In this document: one piece after another, positions 21,233 to 31,533 of the stretch | Position numbering within the stretch: the first letter of the stretch is position 1 | Layout of the letters: every line of letters begins with the position of its first letter | Assembly: GCA_046081705.1 (NCBI GenBank) | Contig: JBJTWK010000095.1 | Coordinates: 1 to 64,000, forward strand | DNA: 64,000 nt | Direction of reading: 5' to 3' | Source of the DNA: IMCC26256 sp046081705 | GTDB lineage: Bacteria; Actinomycetota; Acidimicrobiia; IMCC26256 | The notes under the pieces: generated by a model | Databases searched by the model: none | Seen by the model: only the letters and a program-made list of their open reading frames with translations | What the model was told of the DNA's origin: nothing | Made by a program: the position numbers and the translations under genes

Positions 21233-22844
21233 CGTGCTCCCCTTCGTCGTCGTCGTCCCGGCCCGAGGGCCCTCCGAGTGTACGGCGGCGCCACGCGACG
21301 GCTCCGGCCGGGAGGAGGATGAGGACCGACACCACGAGGATCCACGCACCCCACCGCACGTACGGGGTCTCCCCCGTGCGGACCGGCACCCGGGCCGACA
21401 TCACGGTGCGTTCGAACAGCTCGGTGCGTTCGGTGACGACCCCGGACGGGTCGATCACCGCGCTGATACCGGAGATGGCGGCCTGGACGAGAGCCCTGCC
21501 GGTCTCGGCGGCCCGCATCTGTCCCGATTGCACGTGTTGGGCGCTGTTGCCGCTGCGGCGGTAGGAGCGATTGTTCGTGGAGACGATGAGGACCTCGGCG
21601 CCGTCGCGGACCGTGCCGCGTACGAGTGGCCCGAACACCGACTCGAAGCAGATGAGGGCCCCGATGCGCACGTCGCCGATGCGCAGCACTGCGCCGTCAC
21701 GTCCCGGCGTCATGTCCTCGGGCACCTGGTCGATCGCGCCGATGAACCCGAGGCGGTCGCGCCACGGGACGTACTCGCCGAATGGGACCAGGTGTCGCTT
21801 CGAGTACCGCCCGACGAGCCGTCCGTCAGGCGCGTAGAGGCGATCGGTGTTGCGCACCAGTCCCCCCGGCCCGCGTTCGATGACGTTCACGAGGACGTAG
21901 GCGCCGTGGCGGCGGCCGACCGCGACGATCTCGGCCCGCAGCCGCGGATCGGTCTCGGGGTCCGACATGAGCGCGGACTCCGGGAACACGATGAGGTCGT
22001 ACGGACCGCGTAGGGTCGACGCGAGTTCGAGGTGCTTGCGGGTGAGGATCCCCTCGGCGATCTCCTCCGGCGTGAGCCGACGGTTGAGGTCGTTCGCCTG
22101 CAGCGTTGCGACCCGGATCGTGCCCGCCGGCGCGGTGGTCGGGCGGGCGACGACGGCGAGGCCACCCACCAGCACGGTCCCGAGGAGGGCGACGACCGCC
22201 CCGCGCCGGGCCCCGCTCCCCCGCGCGCCGCGGGCGGTCGGGTGGAGCAGGTCGGCGAGCCCGGCCTGGAGCGCGACGACGACGAACGACACGAGCAGCA
22301 CGCCGCCCCACGGGGCGAGCGCCCGGGCCGGCCCGAAGGGTGCGAGCGCCGTGCCCACCTCGCCCCAGGCGAGCCCGCCGAGCGGCCATGCCCCCCGGGC
22401 CGCCTCGGCCAGGGTCCAGGCTGCCGCCACGACGAACGGCGAGCGCACGCCCCCTCGACCGACCGCGCCGACCACGAGGCCGGCCGCCGCCCAGTAGAGG
22501 GCCTGGACGAGGACGAGCGGCACGATCGCGATCGCACCGAAGTACCAGGTCCAGGACAGGACCACGGTGAAGCACATCGCTCCGGCGACGAGGCCCGTCC
22601 ACGCCCCGCGTCCCGGTCCGGCGCTGCGCCAGACCCACAGGAGCGGGATGAGCGCCACGAGGGCGAGCGGCCAGAGGCCGAAGGGCGGGAAGGCCGCGGC
22701 GACGAGGAGGCCGGACGCCACCGCCGCGATGCCCGCGGCGGGTGCGCCCGGCGGTGACGCCTCGGTCAGGCGCAGTCCCGACAGAGGTCGGTCTTCCCGT
22801 CGGCGAGCTGGCTCATCGGGAGCACGAGGAAGCAGGAGGTGCAC
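21225..22844 (-). CDS. lnt: Apolipoprotein N-acyltransferase
   Basis: Up to 539 residues. It transfers a third acyl chain to the N-terminal cysteine of lipoproteins; several lipoproteins are encoded nearby. About seven hydrophobic helices in the N-half include LLVAAAFPPFGLWPLALVAL, followed by a nitrilase-like domain with the triad E (VFPESALMSD), K (YSKRHLVPFGEYVP) and C (GALICFESVFG). A last helix (WILVVSVLILLPAGAVAW) and acidic tail end it. The start is uncertain: the GTG at 22844 overlaps the DUF4193 gene by 79 nt, and a rare CTG start near 22772 would avoid that overlap. Shorter starts would remove part of the first helix. Confidence 0.9.
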   Translation of the reverse strand: MHLLLPRAPDEPARRREDRPLSGLRLTEASPPGAPAAGIAAVASGLLVAAAFPPFGLWPLALVALIPLLWVWRSAGPGRGAWTGLVAGAMCFTVVLSWTWYFGAIAIVPLVLVQALYWAAAGLVVGAVGRGGVRSPFVVAAAWTLAEAARGAWPLGGLAWGEVGTALAPFGPARALAPWGGVLLVSFVVVALQAGLADLLHPTARGARGSGARRGAVVALLGTVLVGGLAVVARPTTAPAGTIRVATLQANDLNRRLTPEEIAEGILTRKHLELASTLRGPYDLIVFPESALMSDPETDPRLRAEIVAVGRRHGAYVLVNVIERGPGGLVRNTDRLYAPDGRLVGRYSKRHLVPFGEYVPWRDRLGFIGAIDQVPEDMTPGRDGAVLRIGDVRIGALICFESVFGPLVRGTVRDGAEVLIVSTNNRSYRRSGNSAQHVQSGQMRAAETGRALVQAAISGISAVIDPSGVVTERTELFERTVMSARVPVRTGETPYVRWGAWILVVSVLILLPAGAVAWRRRTLGGPSGRDDDDEGEHGG

Positions 22845-23233
22845 AGGAACTCGTCGGCGCCTCGGGGCTTGATCTTGGTGTCGCCCTCGCCGCGCGGGGT
22901 GTCGTCCTCGGCGTCGTCGGGCTCCTCGTCCTCCGGACGGTCGCTCGTGGTGCGCTCCTTGAGGAGCACGTCGAGGGATGCCTCGACGTCGTCCGGGTGG
23001 GTCTCGTCGTCGAGGGTCACGACGACGTCGTCGTCCTCGCCCTCGACGTCCACGGACTCGGCGTCGTCGTCCTCGCCGCCGTCGGCGGTCGCCGCGTCGG
23101 CCTCCTCGGACTCGTCGTCGACGATGAGGTCGACGTCGATGTCCTCCTCGAGGTCCTCCTCGAGGTCGTCCGGATCGAGCTCCTCGTCGTCGCCTTCCTG
23201 AGCTTCTTCTTCGTCGAACTCGTCGTCAGCCAT
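22766..23233 (-). CDS. DUF4193 protein: acidic domain plus C-terminal zinc ribbon
   Basis: A 155-residue protein typical of actinobacterial DUF4193. The first 120 residues are very acidic and low complexity (DDEFDEEEAQEGDDEELDPD), and the C-terminus is a zinc ribbon FLCTSCFLVLPMSQL ... DLCRDCA with four cysteines in two CxxC pairs. Its role is unknown; the family is often near transcription or translation genes. The ATG at 23233 follows a spacer that contains a long inverted repeat. It is convergent in polarity with thyX only by distance; both are on the minus strand and it may have its own promoter. Confidence 0.85.
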   Translation of the reverse strand: MADDEFDEEEAQEGDDEELDPDDLEEDLEEDIDVDLIVDDESEEADAATADGGEDDDAESVDVEGEDDDVVVTLDDETHPDDVEASLDVLLKERTTSDRPEDEEPDDAEDDTPRGEGDTKIKPRGADEFLCTSCFLVLPMSQLADGKTDLCRDCA

Positions 23234-23382
23234 GCGCACTTCCGGGTGGAGGGGCGCGCAACGTAACACAGGCTGCGGTGCGGATCGTGGCGTTCGCGTC
23301 GTCCTCGCACGTCCCGGGGATCGCGGGCTCGCCGAGGCGGAACCGCCCCCGGTCGGGTCGGGTCGGCGTCGTGCCGGACCGG

Positions 23383-23478
23383 CTGGGATCCAGGGTCGGG
23401 TGGGTCACTGGGTGGCCCGGGTGACGATCGGCGTCACCGGGTTATTGCAGCGTTCTCACCGCGACCACTGGATCCCAG
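23383..23478. repeat. 11-bp inverted repeat flanking a 74-nt spacer
   Basis: CTGGGATCCAG (23383-23393) and CTGGATCCCAG (23468-23478) are perfect reverse complements. The spacer holds a second small palindrome, GTGACG-atcgg-CGTCAC (23421-23437). It lies in the 484-nt gap 23234-23717 between the thyX 3' end and the DUF4193 start and may be a regulatory region of the latter. The rest of this gap shows nothing I can support. Confidence 0.45.
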
Positions 23479-23717
23479 TCCAGACCTCTCCGCCGCCGGT
23501 TCCATCGACCCCCGGGCGGTGCGCCCGAGGCCCGTTCGGCCCCCGACCGGCGGATCCGGCGAAGGGATTCAGCCGGATCCGCCCGCTGGCGTCAACGCCG
23601 GCTCGCGCGTACCGCGCGCAGTGTCCGGTCCGACGACGCTGGGCGCGGGATCGGCACCCGCCCGTGCGCGTGGCGTGGTCGCGGCGGGTCGGGGTCGGGT
23701 ACCCGGGTTCCCGCCGG

Positions 23718-25319
<1,602 letters not shown>

Positions 25320-25328
25320 GGGTCGCTG

Positions 25329-25334
25329 ATCGTA
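25329..25334 (-). promoter_or_regulatory. -10 box TACGAT, leaderless promoter of the thyX-like gene
   Basis: On the minus strand TACGAT ends 9 nt before the ATG at 25319; there is no Shine-Dalgarno sequence. Confidence 0.45.
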
Positions 25335-25395
25335 CCGGTGGGTCCCGGTCACCCCGGGGACCGCCCGGACGCACCGGCGGGGTCGGGTCGCAGCG

Positions 25396-26070
25396 TCAGA
25401 TGAGCAGGTGCAGCGCCGCCGTTCGGACCTCGACCTCGAGGGTGCCGGAGCGGCCGGTGGAGCGCCCGTCGACGCGGACCGCCCATGCGCCGGCCCGGAC
25501 CCGGATCCGCACGACCCGCCCCGAGCCGGTGCGGATCCGCGGGTGCGGCACGTGCGCGCCGGTCGCGAGGCGTCGCCGCATCCCCCCGCGCTCCCCCGGT
25601 CGGAGTGCGTACACCTGCACCTCGAGCCGACCGTCGCCCGGGTGACCGCGCGGCGACACGTCGAGTCCGTCGATGAACTGACCGTTCGCCACCACGACGC
25701 CGGTCGCCGGGCCCTCGTGGAACCGTCGACCGTCGACGGTGACGCTCACGTGGTGCTGGCGCGACAGCGACCGGAGGGAGCCCGGCGGCGTCCCGACCTC
25801 GACTGCGTTCACCGCCCAGGCCGCACGTCCCGCACGGTCGACGACCATCGCGTCGACGGGGAGATCGATGCCTCGCGTCTTCGTCGTGGCCCCCGGCGCC
25901 AGGCCGATCGCCCGGGCGAGGTCGCTCGTCGCGTCCGGCAGGAAGCTCACGAGTGCGTCGGCGCCGAGGTCGTCGACCGCGGACGCGAGCGCGTGGTCGC
26001 CGCCTGCGATCGTGACCGTCGGGTCCGCCGTGGTCGGGATGCCCCACGCCTCGCCGGGCCGGATGCTCAT
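25396..26070 (-). CDS. Degenerate diacylglycerol kinase-like protein
   Basis: A 224-residue protein. The C-terminal part GVVVANGQFIDGLDVSPRGH and GDGRLEVQVYALRPGERGGM matches the DAGK/sphingosine kinase C-terminal domain (VVVANGxYxGGGxxxxPxA). The N-terminal part is short: VTIAGGDHALASAVDDLGAD stands where GGDGTLNEV is expected, and SFLPDATSDLARAIGL where LPLGTGNDFARALG is expected. The key GGDGT and GTGND motifs are thus altered, so kinase activity is doubtful. It overlaps the helicase gene by ATGA, which suggests coordinated expression. Role unknown; a lipid-binding protein is an option. Confidence 0.6.
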   Translation of the reverse strand: MSIRPGEAWGIPTTADPTVTIAGGDHALASAVDDLGADALVSFLPDATSDLARAIGLAPGATTKTRGIDLPVDAMVVDRAGRAAWAVNAVEVGTPPGSLRSLSRQHHVSVTVDGRRFHEGPATGVVVANGQFIDGLDVSPRGHPGDGRLEVQVYALRPGERGGMRRRLATGAHVPHPRIRTGSGRVVRIRVRAGAWAVRVDGRSTGRSGTLEVEVRTAALHLLI

Positions 26071-28688
26071 ACCGGCACCACGCCGGATGCTGCGACCACC
26101 CCGCGGAAGCATGCGTCGGCGGCCTCGCTCGCCGCGCCCGCGGTGCGCGGATCCGGGGCGACGAGCGCGATCTGGCGCAGCAGGTCGACGAGCTGCTTGA
26201 CGTGACGCACGAAGTCACCGCCGGTGAGCGTGTCGTCGAGGTCGAGCACCTGGGTGAGGGTCCGACCCGCCGCCCAGGCGTGGACGATCGGTGCGAGACC
26301 GGCGTCGGGTGGCCGGGTCTCGGGGAGCCCCGCGTCGTCCTCGTTCGCGCTGAGGTCGCGCCACGTGCGCTCGATCGCCCGCCACCGCGCGCTCAGGTCC
26401 CCGCTCGGCCACCGCGGGGTCGGGGGCCGTTGGTGCTCCGGGCCCCGGTGCTCGTAGGTGAACACGCTGGCGAGCGCGGCGACCTCGGGCGGTCGGAGGC
26501 CGTCGAACGCGCCGGTGCGGACGGCCTCGGCGACGAGGAGGTCGGTCTCGGCGTTGATGCGCATGAGCAGCCGACCCGCCGGCGTGAGGTGCCAGCCGTC
26601 CACGTAGCCCCAGGACTCGAGCACCCGCAGCACGCGATCGAACTGACGGGCCAGGCTCTCGCTCCGCCCGCGCACCCGCCGTTCGAGACGGCGGGTCTCA
26701 CGCTCCAGCCGCTCGACCTGGGCGAGGGCGCGGAGGTGGGCGTCGAGATCCGGGCACGACGCGACCGGGTGCTGGGCGGGGTCCTCCGGGTCGGGTGCCG
26801 ACGTCGGCGGCGGGTCGGCGAGGCGCGCCGCGCGCAGCCGGCCCGCGAGTTCGCGGCGGAACGCGGGGTTCTTGGGGGCGAACGGTCGCGGGATCTCGAG
26901 GTGGCCCGCCGCAGTCGGCGGTCCGTCGAGATCGGCCGGTCCGAGCCGGACGAGGTGGCCGTCGGCGCCGAGCGCCAGGAGGCGATGGGAACCCCGACCG
27001 CCCTCGTGGCGCAGCACGACCGACCGACCGCCGCCCCGACGGGTGCGGATCACCGCACCCGGGCGCAGCGCGGCGATGGCCTCCTCGACCGCGCCGCGAC
27101 GGCGGCCGCGCGCCGGACCACCCCCGGCCCGCTCGACGAGGCGTCGGTACTCGTGGAGGTCCCCGCGGTCGCAGGTCGCATCGTCCCGCCAGTGGACGAG
27201 CAGCGCGGTGCTGCGTTCGAGCTGCCGCTCGATCCCGACGACGTCGCGGTCCGCGCGGAACTGGGCGAACGAGAGGTTGAGGAGGTGGCGGGCCTCGGCG
27301 GCGTCGCACCGGTCGACGAGGTTCGCCGTCATGTTGTAGGTCGGCCGGAACGAGGAGGTGAGCGCGTAGGTCCGGCGGGACGCGAGGCCGGCGACCTGAT
27401 CGAAGGGGACGAACGGACTCCACGGGACGACGGCGAACCCGCGGTCGTCGATCCCCCGGCGCCCCGCCCGGCCGGTGAGCTGGGTGTACTCCCCCGGGGT
27501 CAGGAACTCGTGGTGCTCGCCCGTGAACTTGGAGAGCTTCTCGATGACGACGGAACGGGCCGGCATGTTGATGCCGAGCGCGAGGGTCTCGGTCGCGAAC
27601 ACCACCTTCACGAGCCCGGCCGCGAACGCCTCTTCGACCGCCTCCTTGAGCGGAGGCACCATGCCGGCGTGGTGCGCGGCGACCCCCGCCTCGAACCCGG
27701 CCCGCCACGCGTCGTACCCGAGGGCGACGAGATCGGCGCCCGAGAGCATCGCCGTGTGGGCGTCCGCGATCCGACGCAGCGCCCGCTGCTCCTCCGCGCT
27801 CGTGAGCCGCAGGCCGGCCGCCAGGCACTGGTCGACCGCCCCGTCGCACCCGGCACGGCTGAAGATGAAGGTGATGGCCGGGAGCATCTGCTCGGCTGCG
27901 AGGCGCTCGACGATCTCGACCCGCGAGGGCGCGAAGAGTCGTCCCCGCCCGTGGTGGCGCCCGCGCCGATCCCCGCGCCCGGTCCGCCCGTCGAGGCGCT
28001 GCACGTCCGGGTTGGGACGGGCCTCATCGCCCGGGCCGGGGACGAACACCGGGAGGAGGTGGAACCCGTCCGAGCCCCGCTCCCCCACGGCGTAGAGGTT
28101 GGTGAGCTCGACCGGGCGGCGCTCCTCGATGACTGCCGTGGTGGCGCCCCGGACGGTCGCGATCCAGTCCGCGAACTCCTCGGCGTTCGAGACCGTGGCG
28201 GACAGCGCCACGATGCGCACGGACGCCGGGAGGTGGATGAGCACCTCCTCCCACACCGCGCCGCGGAAGCGGTCCTGCAGGTAGTGGACCTCGTCGAGCA
28301 CCACGTACTCGAGGCGATCGAGCACCGGCGACCGGGCGTAGATCATGTTCCGCAGGACCTCGGTCGTCATCACGACGACCGGCGCGTCGCCCCGCACGGT
28401 GTTGTCGCCGGTGAGGAGCCCGACGTGCTCGACTCCGTGGGCCCGGACGAGGTCGCCGTACTTCTGGTTCGAGAGCGCCTTGAGCGGGGTCGTGTAGAAG
28501 GCCTTCGTCCCGGCGGCGAGGGCCCGGACCGCGGCGTACTCGGCGACGAGGGTCTTGCCCGCGCCCGTCGGTGCCGCGACGAGGACGGAGTCCCCGGCGT
28601 CGAGTGCGTCGAGCGCGCGCCGCTGGAAGTCGTCGAGCGGGAACCCGACCGCCGCCTCGAACGCGGCTCGCGGTGCGGCCCCGGTCAC
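26067..28688 (-). CDS. helY: Superfamily 2 DExH helicase, HelY/Ski2-like
   Basis: An 873-residue helicase of the Ski2/Mtr4 class, predicted to unwind RNA with ATP. Walker A is APTGAGKT (about 38-45), the Walker B box is LDEVHYLQDRF, motif III is ALSATVSNAEEFADW, and motif VI is QLTGRAGRRGIDDRG. The C-half has the DSHCT-like helical region (ETDLLVAEAVRTGAFDGLRP, FVRHVKQLVDLLRQIALV). It is the last long gene of the tat unit by GTGA overlap. In mycobacteria HelY is also close to tatC and the proteasome-associated genes, so synteny supports the call. Confidence 0.92.
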   Translation of the reverse strand: MTGAAPRAAFEAAVGFPLDDFQRRALDALDAGDSVLVAAPTGAGKTLVAEYAAVRALAAGTKAFYTTPLKALSNQKYGDLVRAHGVEHVGLLTGDNTVRGDAPVVVMTTEVLRNMIYARSPVLDRLEYVVLDEVHYLQDRFRGAVWEEVLIHLPASVRIVALSATVSNAEEFADWIATVRGATTAVIEERRPVELTNLYAVGERGSDGFHLLPVFVPGPGDEARPNPDVQRLDGRTGRGDRRGRHHGRGRLFAPSRVEIVERLAAEQMLPAITFIFSRAGCDGAVDQCLAAGLRLTSAEEQRALRRIADAHTAMLSGADLVALGYDAWRAGFEAGVAAHHAGMVPPLKEAVEEAFAAGLVKVVFATETLALGINMPARSVVIEKLSKFTGEHHEFLTPGEYTQLTGRAGRRGIDDRGFAVVPWSPFVPFDQVAGLASRRTYALTSSFRPTYNMTANLVDRCDAAEARHLLNLSFAQFRADRDVVGIERQLERSTALLVHWRDDATCDRGDLHEYRRLVERAGGGPARGRRRGAVEEAIAALRPGAVIRTRRGGGRSVVLRHEGGRGSHRLLALGADGHLVRLGPADLDGPPTAAGHLEIPRPFAPKNPAFRRELAGRLRAARLADPPPTSAPDPEDPAQHPVASCPDLDAHLRALAQVERLERETRRLERRVRGRSESLARQFDRVLRVLESWGYVDGWHLTPAGRLLMRINAETDLLVAEAVRTGAFDGLRPPEVAALASVFTYEHRGPEHQRPPTPRWPSGDLSARWRAIERTWRDLSANEDDAGLPETRPPDAGLAPIVHAWAAGRTLTQVLDLDDTLTGGDFVRHVKQLVDLLRQIALVAPDPRTAGAASEAADACFRGVVAASGVVPV

Positions 28689-28903
28689 GGGGTCGGGGTG
28701 CTCAGGGTGCTCGGGGTGCTCGTGGTGGAGGTCGTGGGCGCGAAGGTCGTGGTCGTCACGGACGGCACGCTCGGGGGGCGCGGACGCACGAGGAACACGA
28801 CGAGGGCGGTCGCGGCCACGACGCCGAGTCCGACCGCGACGGCGACCTGCCGCTCGCGCCGCTCCGACGGGGGCCTCGGGAGGTCCTTGCGTCGCTCGTT
28901 CAC
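28685..28903 (-). CDS. Small single-pass membrane protein, 72 aa
   Basis: A 72-residue protein beginning VNERRKDLPRPPSERRERQ, then one hydrophobic helix VAVAVGLGVVAATALVVFLV, then a Ser/Thr/Pro tail ending PSTLSTPTP. The GTG overlaps the tatC stop and its own stop overlaps the helY start (GTGA on both sides), so it is a coupled link in the operon. The tail is probably outside the cell and could be glycosylated. Function is unknown. Confidence 0.7.
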   Translation of the reverse strand: MNERRKDLPRPPSERRERQVAVAVGLGVVAATALVVFLVRPRPPSVPSVTTTTFAPTTSTTSTPSTLSTPTP

Positions 28904-29667
28904 CGCTTCAGCATCCTTCCGATCGCGATCGACGCCTCGTAGAAGAGGTACATCGGTGCCGCCATGAACAATAGGGAGTACGGGTCTTGGCTCGGGGTGA
29001 TGAGCGCGGCGAACAGGGTGATGAGCACCAGCGCCCACCGGCGCCAGCGGCGCAGTTGCTCGGTCGTGAGGACCCGGGCCAGGAGGAGGAACACCAGGAC
29101 GACTGGGAACTCGAACGACACGCCGAACGCCACGATCATGAGCGCGACGAGCGTGAGGTACGAGGTGCCCGTGAGCAGGGGTTGGAGGTCGTTCCCGCCG
29201 ATGCCGAGCAGGAACCGCAGCGCGGGCTTGAGGGTGAGGAAGGCCACGAACCCGCCGAGGGCGAAGAGCACGATCGCCGAGACGATGAACGGGATCGCGT
29301 AGCGCTTCTCGCGCGGGTTGAGGCCGGGCGTGACGAACCGCCAGATCTGGAACAACCAGACCGGCATCGCCACGACGATGCCGCCGTAGGTCGCGATCTT
29401 GAGTCGCAGGAGGAACGCGTCGGCGGGTCCCGTGAAGATGAGTTCGTTCACGACGCGGCGGTCGAGTGACTCGCGGTAGAAGGTCGTGAGGAAGGCGATG
29501 ATCTGCGGGGTGAAGAAGAAGCACACCCCGGCCCCGACGAGGATCGCGCCGAGGCTGATGAAGATCCGCCGTCGGAGTTCGCCGAGGTGCTCGACGACGG
29601 TCATGTGCCCCTGGGTGTCGGCGGCCCGCTCCTCATCGCCGCGTCGGCGTCCGATGCGCAGCGCCAT
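28900..29667 (-). CDS. tatC: Sec-independent translocase subunit TatC
   Basis: A 255-residue polytopic membrane protein, the receptor for twin-arginine signal peptides. Conserved features: GHMTVVEHLGELRRRIFISL at the start, FVTPGLNPREKR in the first periplasmic-cytoplasmic loop, and SFEFPVVLVFLLLARV. Six helices are expected. It follows the tatA-type gene directly (TGATG overlap) and precedes the small membrane protein and helY. The tat genes match the twin-arginine-like signals of some surface proteins in this window. Confidence 0.95.
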   Translation of the reverse strand: MALRIGRRRGDEERAADTQGHMTVVEHLGELRRRIFISLGAILVGAGVCFFFTPQIIAFLTTFYRESLDRRVVNELIFTGPADAFLLRLKIATYGGIVVAMPVWLFQIWRFVTPGLNPREKRYAIPFIVSAIVLFALGGFVAFLTLKPALRFLLGIGGNDLQPLLTGTSYLTLVALMIVAFGVSFEFPVVLVFLLLARVLTTEQLRRWRRWALVLITLFAALITPSQDPYSLLFMAAPMYLFYEASIAIGRMLKR

Positions 29668-30014
29668 CAGGTGCTCGTCGGCGGTCGGAACCGGCTCGGG
29701 GCGCGACCGGGTTCGCGGCCCGGCGGGGTGCGGGAGGCCGGAGCGTCCGCCCGGTCCGCGGGCGGTTCGGGGGTCGGCTCGGTGTGCCGGATCGGTGCGG
29801 CGAGCGTCGCGCCGGGATCGAAGGTCTCGGTCGGGGTCTCGTCCGCGTGCAGCACCCCGTGCAGTTCTGAGCTGAGCTGCTCCTGGACCCGCTTGACCTC
29901 ACGGATGCCCCGGCCGACCTGGCGGGCGACCTCGGGGAGTCGGTTCGGCCCGAACACGAGGAGGGCGACGATGACGACGACGAGGATCTCGAGCGGTCCG
30001 AGTTGCGGGATCAT
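29667..30014 (-). CDS. Twin-arginine translocase TatA/TatB-family protein
   Basis: A 115-residue protein with the typical N-terminal helix GPLEILVVVIVALLVFGPNR, the FGPNRLPEVARQVGRG hinge and an amphipathic helix GIREVKRVQEQLSSELHG, then a disordered Pro-rich tail. The FGP and R-L-P motifs fit TatA/B. TatA and TatB cannot be separated with certainty; the glutamate after the first residues (PLE) is a TatB-like hint. Another tatA may lie elsewhere. Confidence 0.9.
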   Translation of the reverse strand: MIPQLGPLEILVVVIVALLVFGPNRLPEVARQVGRGIREVKRVQEQLSSELHGVLHADETPTETFDPGATLAAPIRHTEPTPEPPADRADAPASRTPPGREPGRAPSRFRPPTST

Positions 30015-30067
30015 GGCTGGCCTCGCCGGCTGGGTGCGTCGGACGAGGGCGCCCGACGATGCGGAGC

Positions 30068-30292
30068 CTACCGCCCGGCCTCGTCGCTCCCGGCCCGACC
30101 CGCCTCGAGCCGGCCGGCGGTCGCGAGTGCGTCCTGCCGCAGTCCGACGAGGCCCGGGGCGAGTGCCGAACGGAACTCGGCGAAGGCGGCGACGGTGGGG
30201 CCGACCTCGTCCCGGGCACGCCGCAGCGCGGCGGCGAGCGCGGCCGTGCCCGCCAGGAGCACGACGCCGAGGATGATGAGCAGACCGGGCAT
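30068..30292 (-). CDS. Small membrane protein, DUF948-like shape, 74 aa
   Basis: A 74-residue protein starting MPGLLIILGVVLLAGTAALA, one transmembrane helix, followed by a helical tail RRARDEVGPTVAAFAEFRSA and LRQDALATAGRLEAG. It lies between the zinc-ribbon gene (12 nt upstream) and tatA/B (54 nt downstream) on the same strand. The shape resembles short DUF948-type helper proteins, but similarity is not strong enough for a call. Confidence 0.6.
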   Translation of the reverse strand: MPGLLIILGVVLLAGTAALAAALRRARDEVGPTVAAFAEFRSALAPGLVGLRQDALATAGRLEAGRAGSDEAGR

Positions 30293-30304
30293 GGGTGCGT
30301 GAAC

Positions 30305-30649
30305 CTACTGCGAGGGCTCGGGGCGCACCATGTCCACGAGGTCGCCGAACCAGTGGTCCGTCTCGAGCAGTTCGTGGAAGGCGAGGAGGTCGTCGGCGCT
30401 GATCGCGGGACCGGCGTAGTGGGCCTCGTTGATCTCGGCCGGCACCCGCCACACCTGGAGTTCGACCCCGCTCGACACGAGGAGGTCGATGATGCGACGG
30501 CTGGCGTCCTTCACCACGACGGTGGCGCAGGACGGGCAGCGGAAGGTGTAGGCACCCTGCTCGTCGCCGGCGCAGACCCGCACGGTGAGGTCGTCGACCT
30601 TCAGCTGCACGTCCCCGCACTCAGGGCAGTTCGCTCGGATGGTGGTCAT
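30305..30649 (-). CDS. Zinc-ribbon protein, conserved actinobacterial type
   Basis: A 114-residue protein with two CxxC pairs (CPECGDVQLKVDDL and FRCPSCATVVVKD), so one zinc site is likely. The rest is a helical C-terminus (AISADDLLAFHELLETDHWF, GDLVDMVRPEPSQ). No catalytic motif is seen. It begins 158 nt from the divergent phosphodiesterase gene, so the spacer 30650-30807 probably holds both promoters. The function is not known. Confidence 0.75.
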   Translation of the reverse strand: MTTIRANCPECGDVQLKVDDLTVRVCAGDEQGAYTFRCPSCATVVVKDASRRIIDLLVSSGVELQVWRVPAEINEAHYAGPAISADDLLAFHELLETDHWFGDLVDMVRPEPSQ

Positions 30650-30807
30650 GGCGGGTCTCCTCCCCTCCAGGTACGTGGGGGTCATCGGCCCCAGGCCGTC
30701 CGGACTTGAGCGCGGTTCGCGAAATCCTCCGGGACCCGGATCCGGGCCGGAGGGCCCAGGCCCGCCGGGTCCGCCCGGTACGGGGCGGGCGTGAGAACAT
30801 CGCTGCC

Positions 30808-31524
30808 GTGGCCGTGATCACCTTCGCCCACCGCGGCGCTCGCACGCTCGAACCGGAGAACACCCTCGCCGCCTTCCGGCGGGCGCTCGCCGAGGGCGCC
30901 AGCGGGCTCGAGAGCGACGCGTGGCTGTCGGGGGACGGCGAGGTGGTCCTCGTGCACGACCCGATCGTGCGCCGGGGCCTGGGCCGGGCGCGGGTCGCCC
31001 GCACCTCGGCCGCCGACCTCCAACGCTTCGGGGTGCCGCGCCTCGCCGACCTGTACGACGAGTGCGGTTCGGCCTACGACCTCTCGATCGATCTCAAGGA
31101 CCCCGCCGCCGCGGCGCCGATGGTGGACCTGGCCCGGGCCCACGGCGCGCCCGAGCGCCTCTGGATCTGCGTCGGGGGGCGGGAGCGGTTGCGCACCCTC
31201 CGGGACGAGGCCCCCGACGTCCGCCTCGTCCACTCCCCCGGTCGCGGCAGGGTCGTCGGGACGGCGCTCGAACGACTCGCGGCCGATCTCGCCGAGGACC
31301 GGATCGACGCGCTCAACCTCCACCACACCGACTGGACCGGCGGCATCGTGTCCCTGCTCCACCGGTTCTCCCTGCGCGCCTTCGCATGGGACGTGCAGGA
31401 GACCCGCCACATCCTCGGGATGCTGCGCATCGGGATCGACGCGATCTACTGCGATCGGGTGGATCGGATGCTCGCCGCGGTCGGCGAGTGGAGCGATGCG
31501 CCGGGTCGGCGACCGCCGGCCTGA
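30808..31524 (+). CDS. Glycerophosphodiester phosphodiesterase (GDPD)
   Basis: A 238-residue TIM-barrel phosphodiesterase, probably hydrolysing glycerophosphodiesters to glycerol-3-phosphate. Landmarks: FAHRGARTLEPENTLAAFRR with HR and E-N-T, GLESDAWLSGDGEVVLVHDP with E, D and H, and LSIDLKDP with the next acidic site. These are the metal and catalytic residues of the family. No signal peptide, so cytoplasmic. GTG at 30808 is favoured by homology; the alternatives upstream add unrelated residues. It is convergent with lepB with a 9-nt gap. Confidence 0.9.
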   Translation: MAVITFAHRGARTLEPENTLAAFRRALAEGASGLESDAWLSGDGEVVLVHDPIVRRGLGRARVARTSAADLQRFGVPRLADLYDECGSAYDLSIDLKDPAAAAPMVDLARAHGAPERLWICVGGRERLRTLRDEAPDVRLVHSPGRGRVVGTALERLAADLAEDRIDALNLHHTDWTGGIVSLLHRFSLRAFAWDVQETRHILGMLRIGIDAIYCDRVDRMLAAVGEWSDAPGRRPPA

Positions 31525-31533
31525 CCGGCCGGA

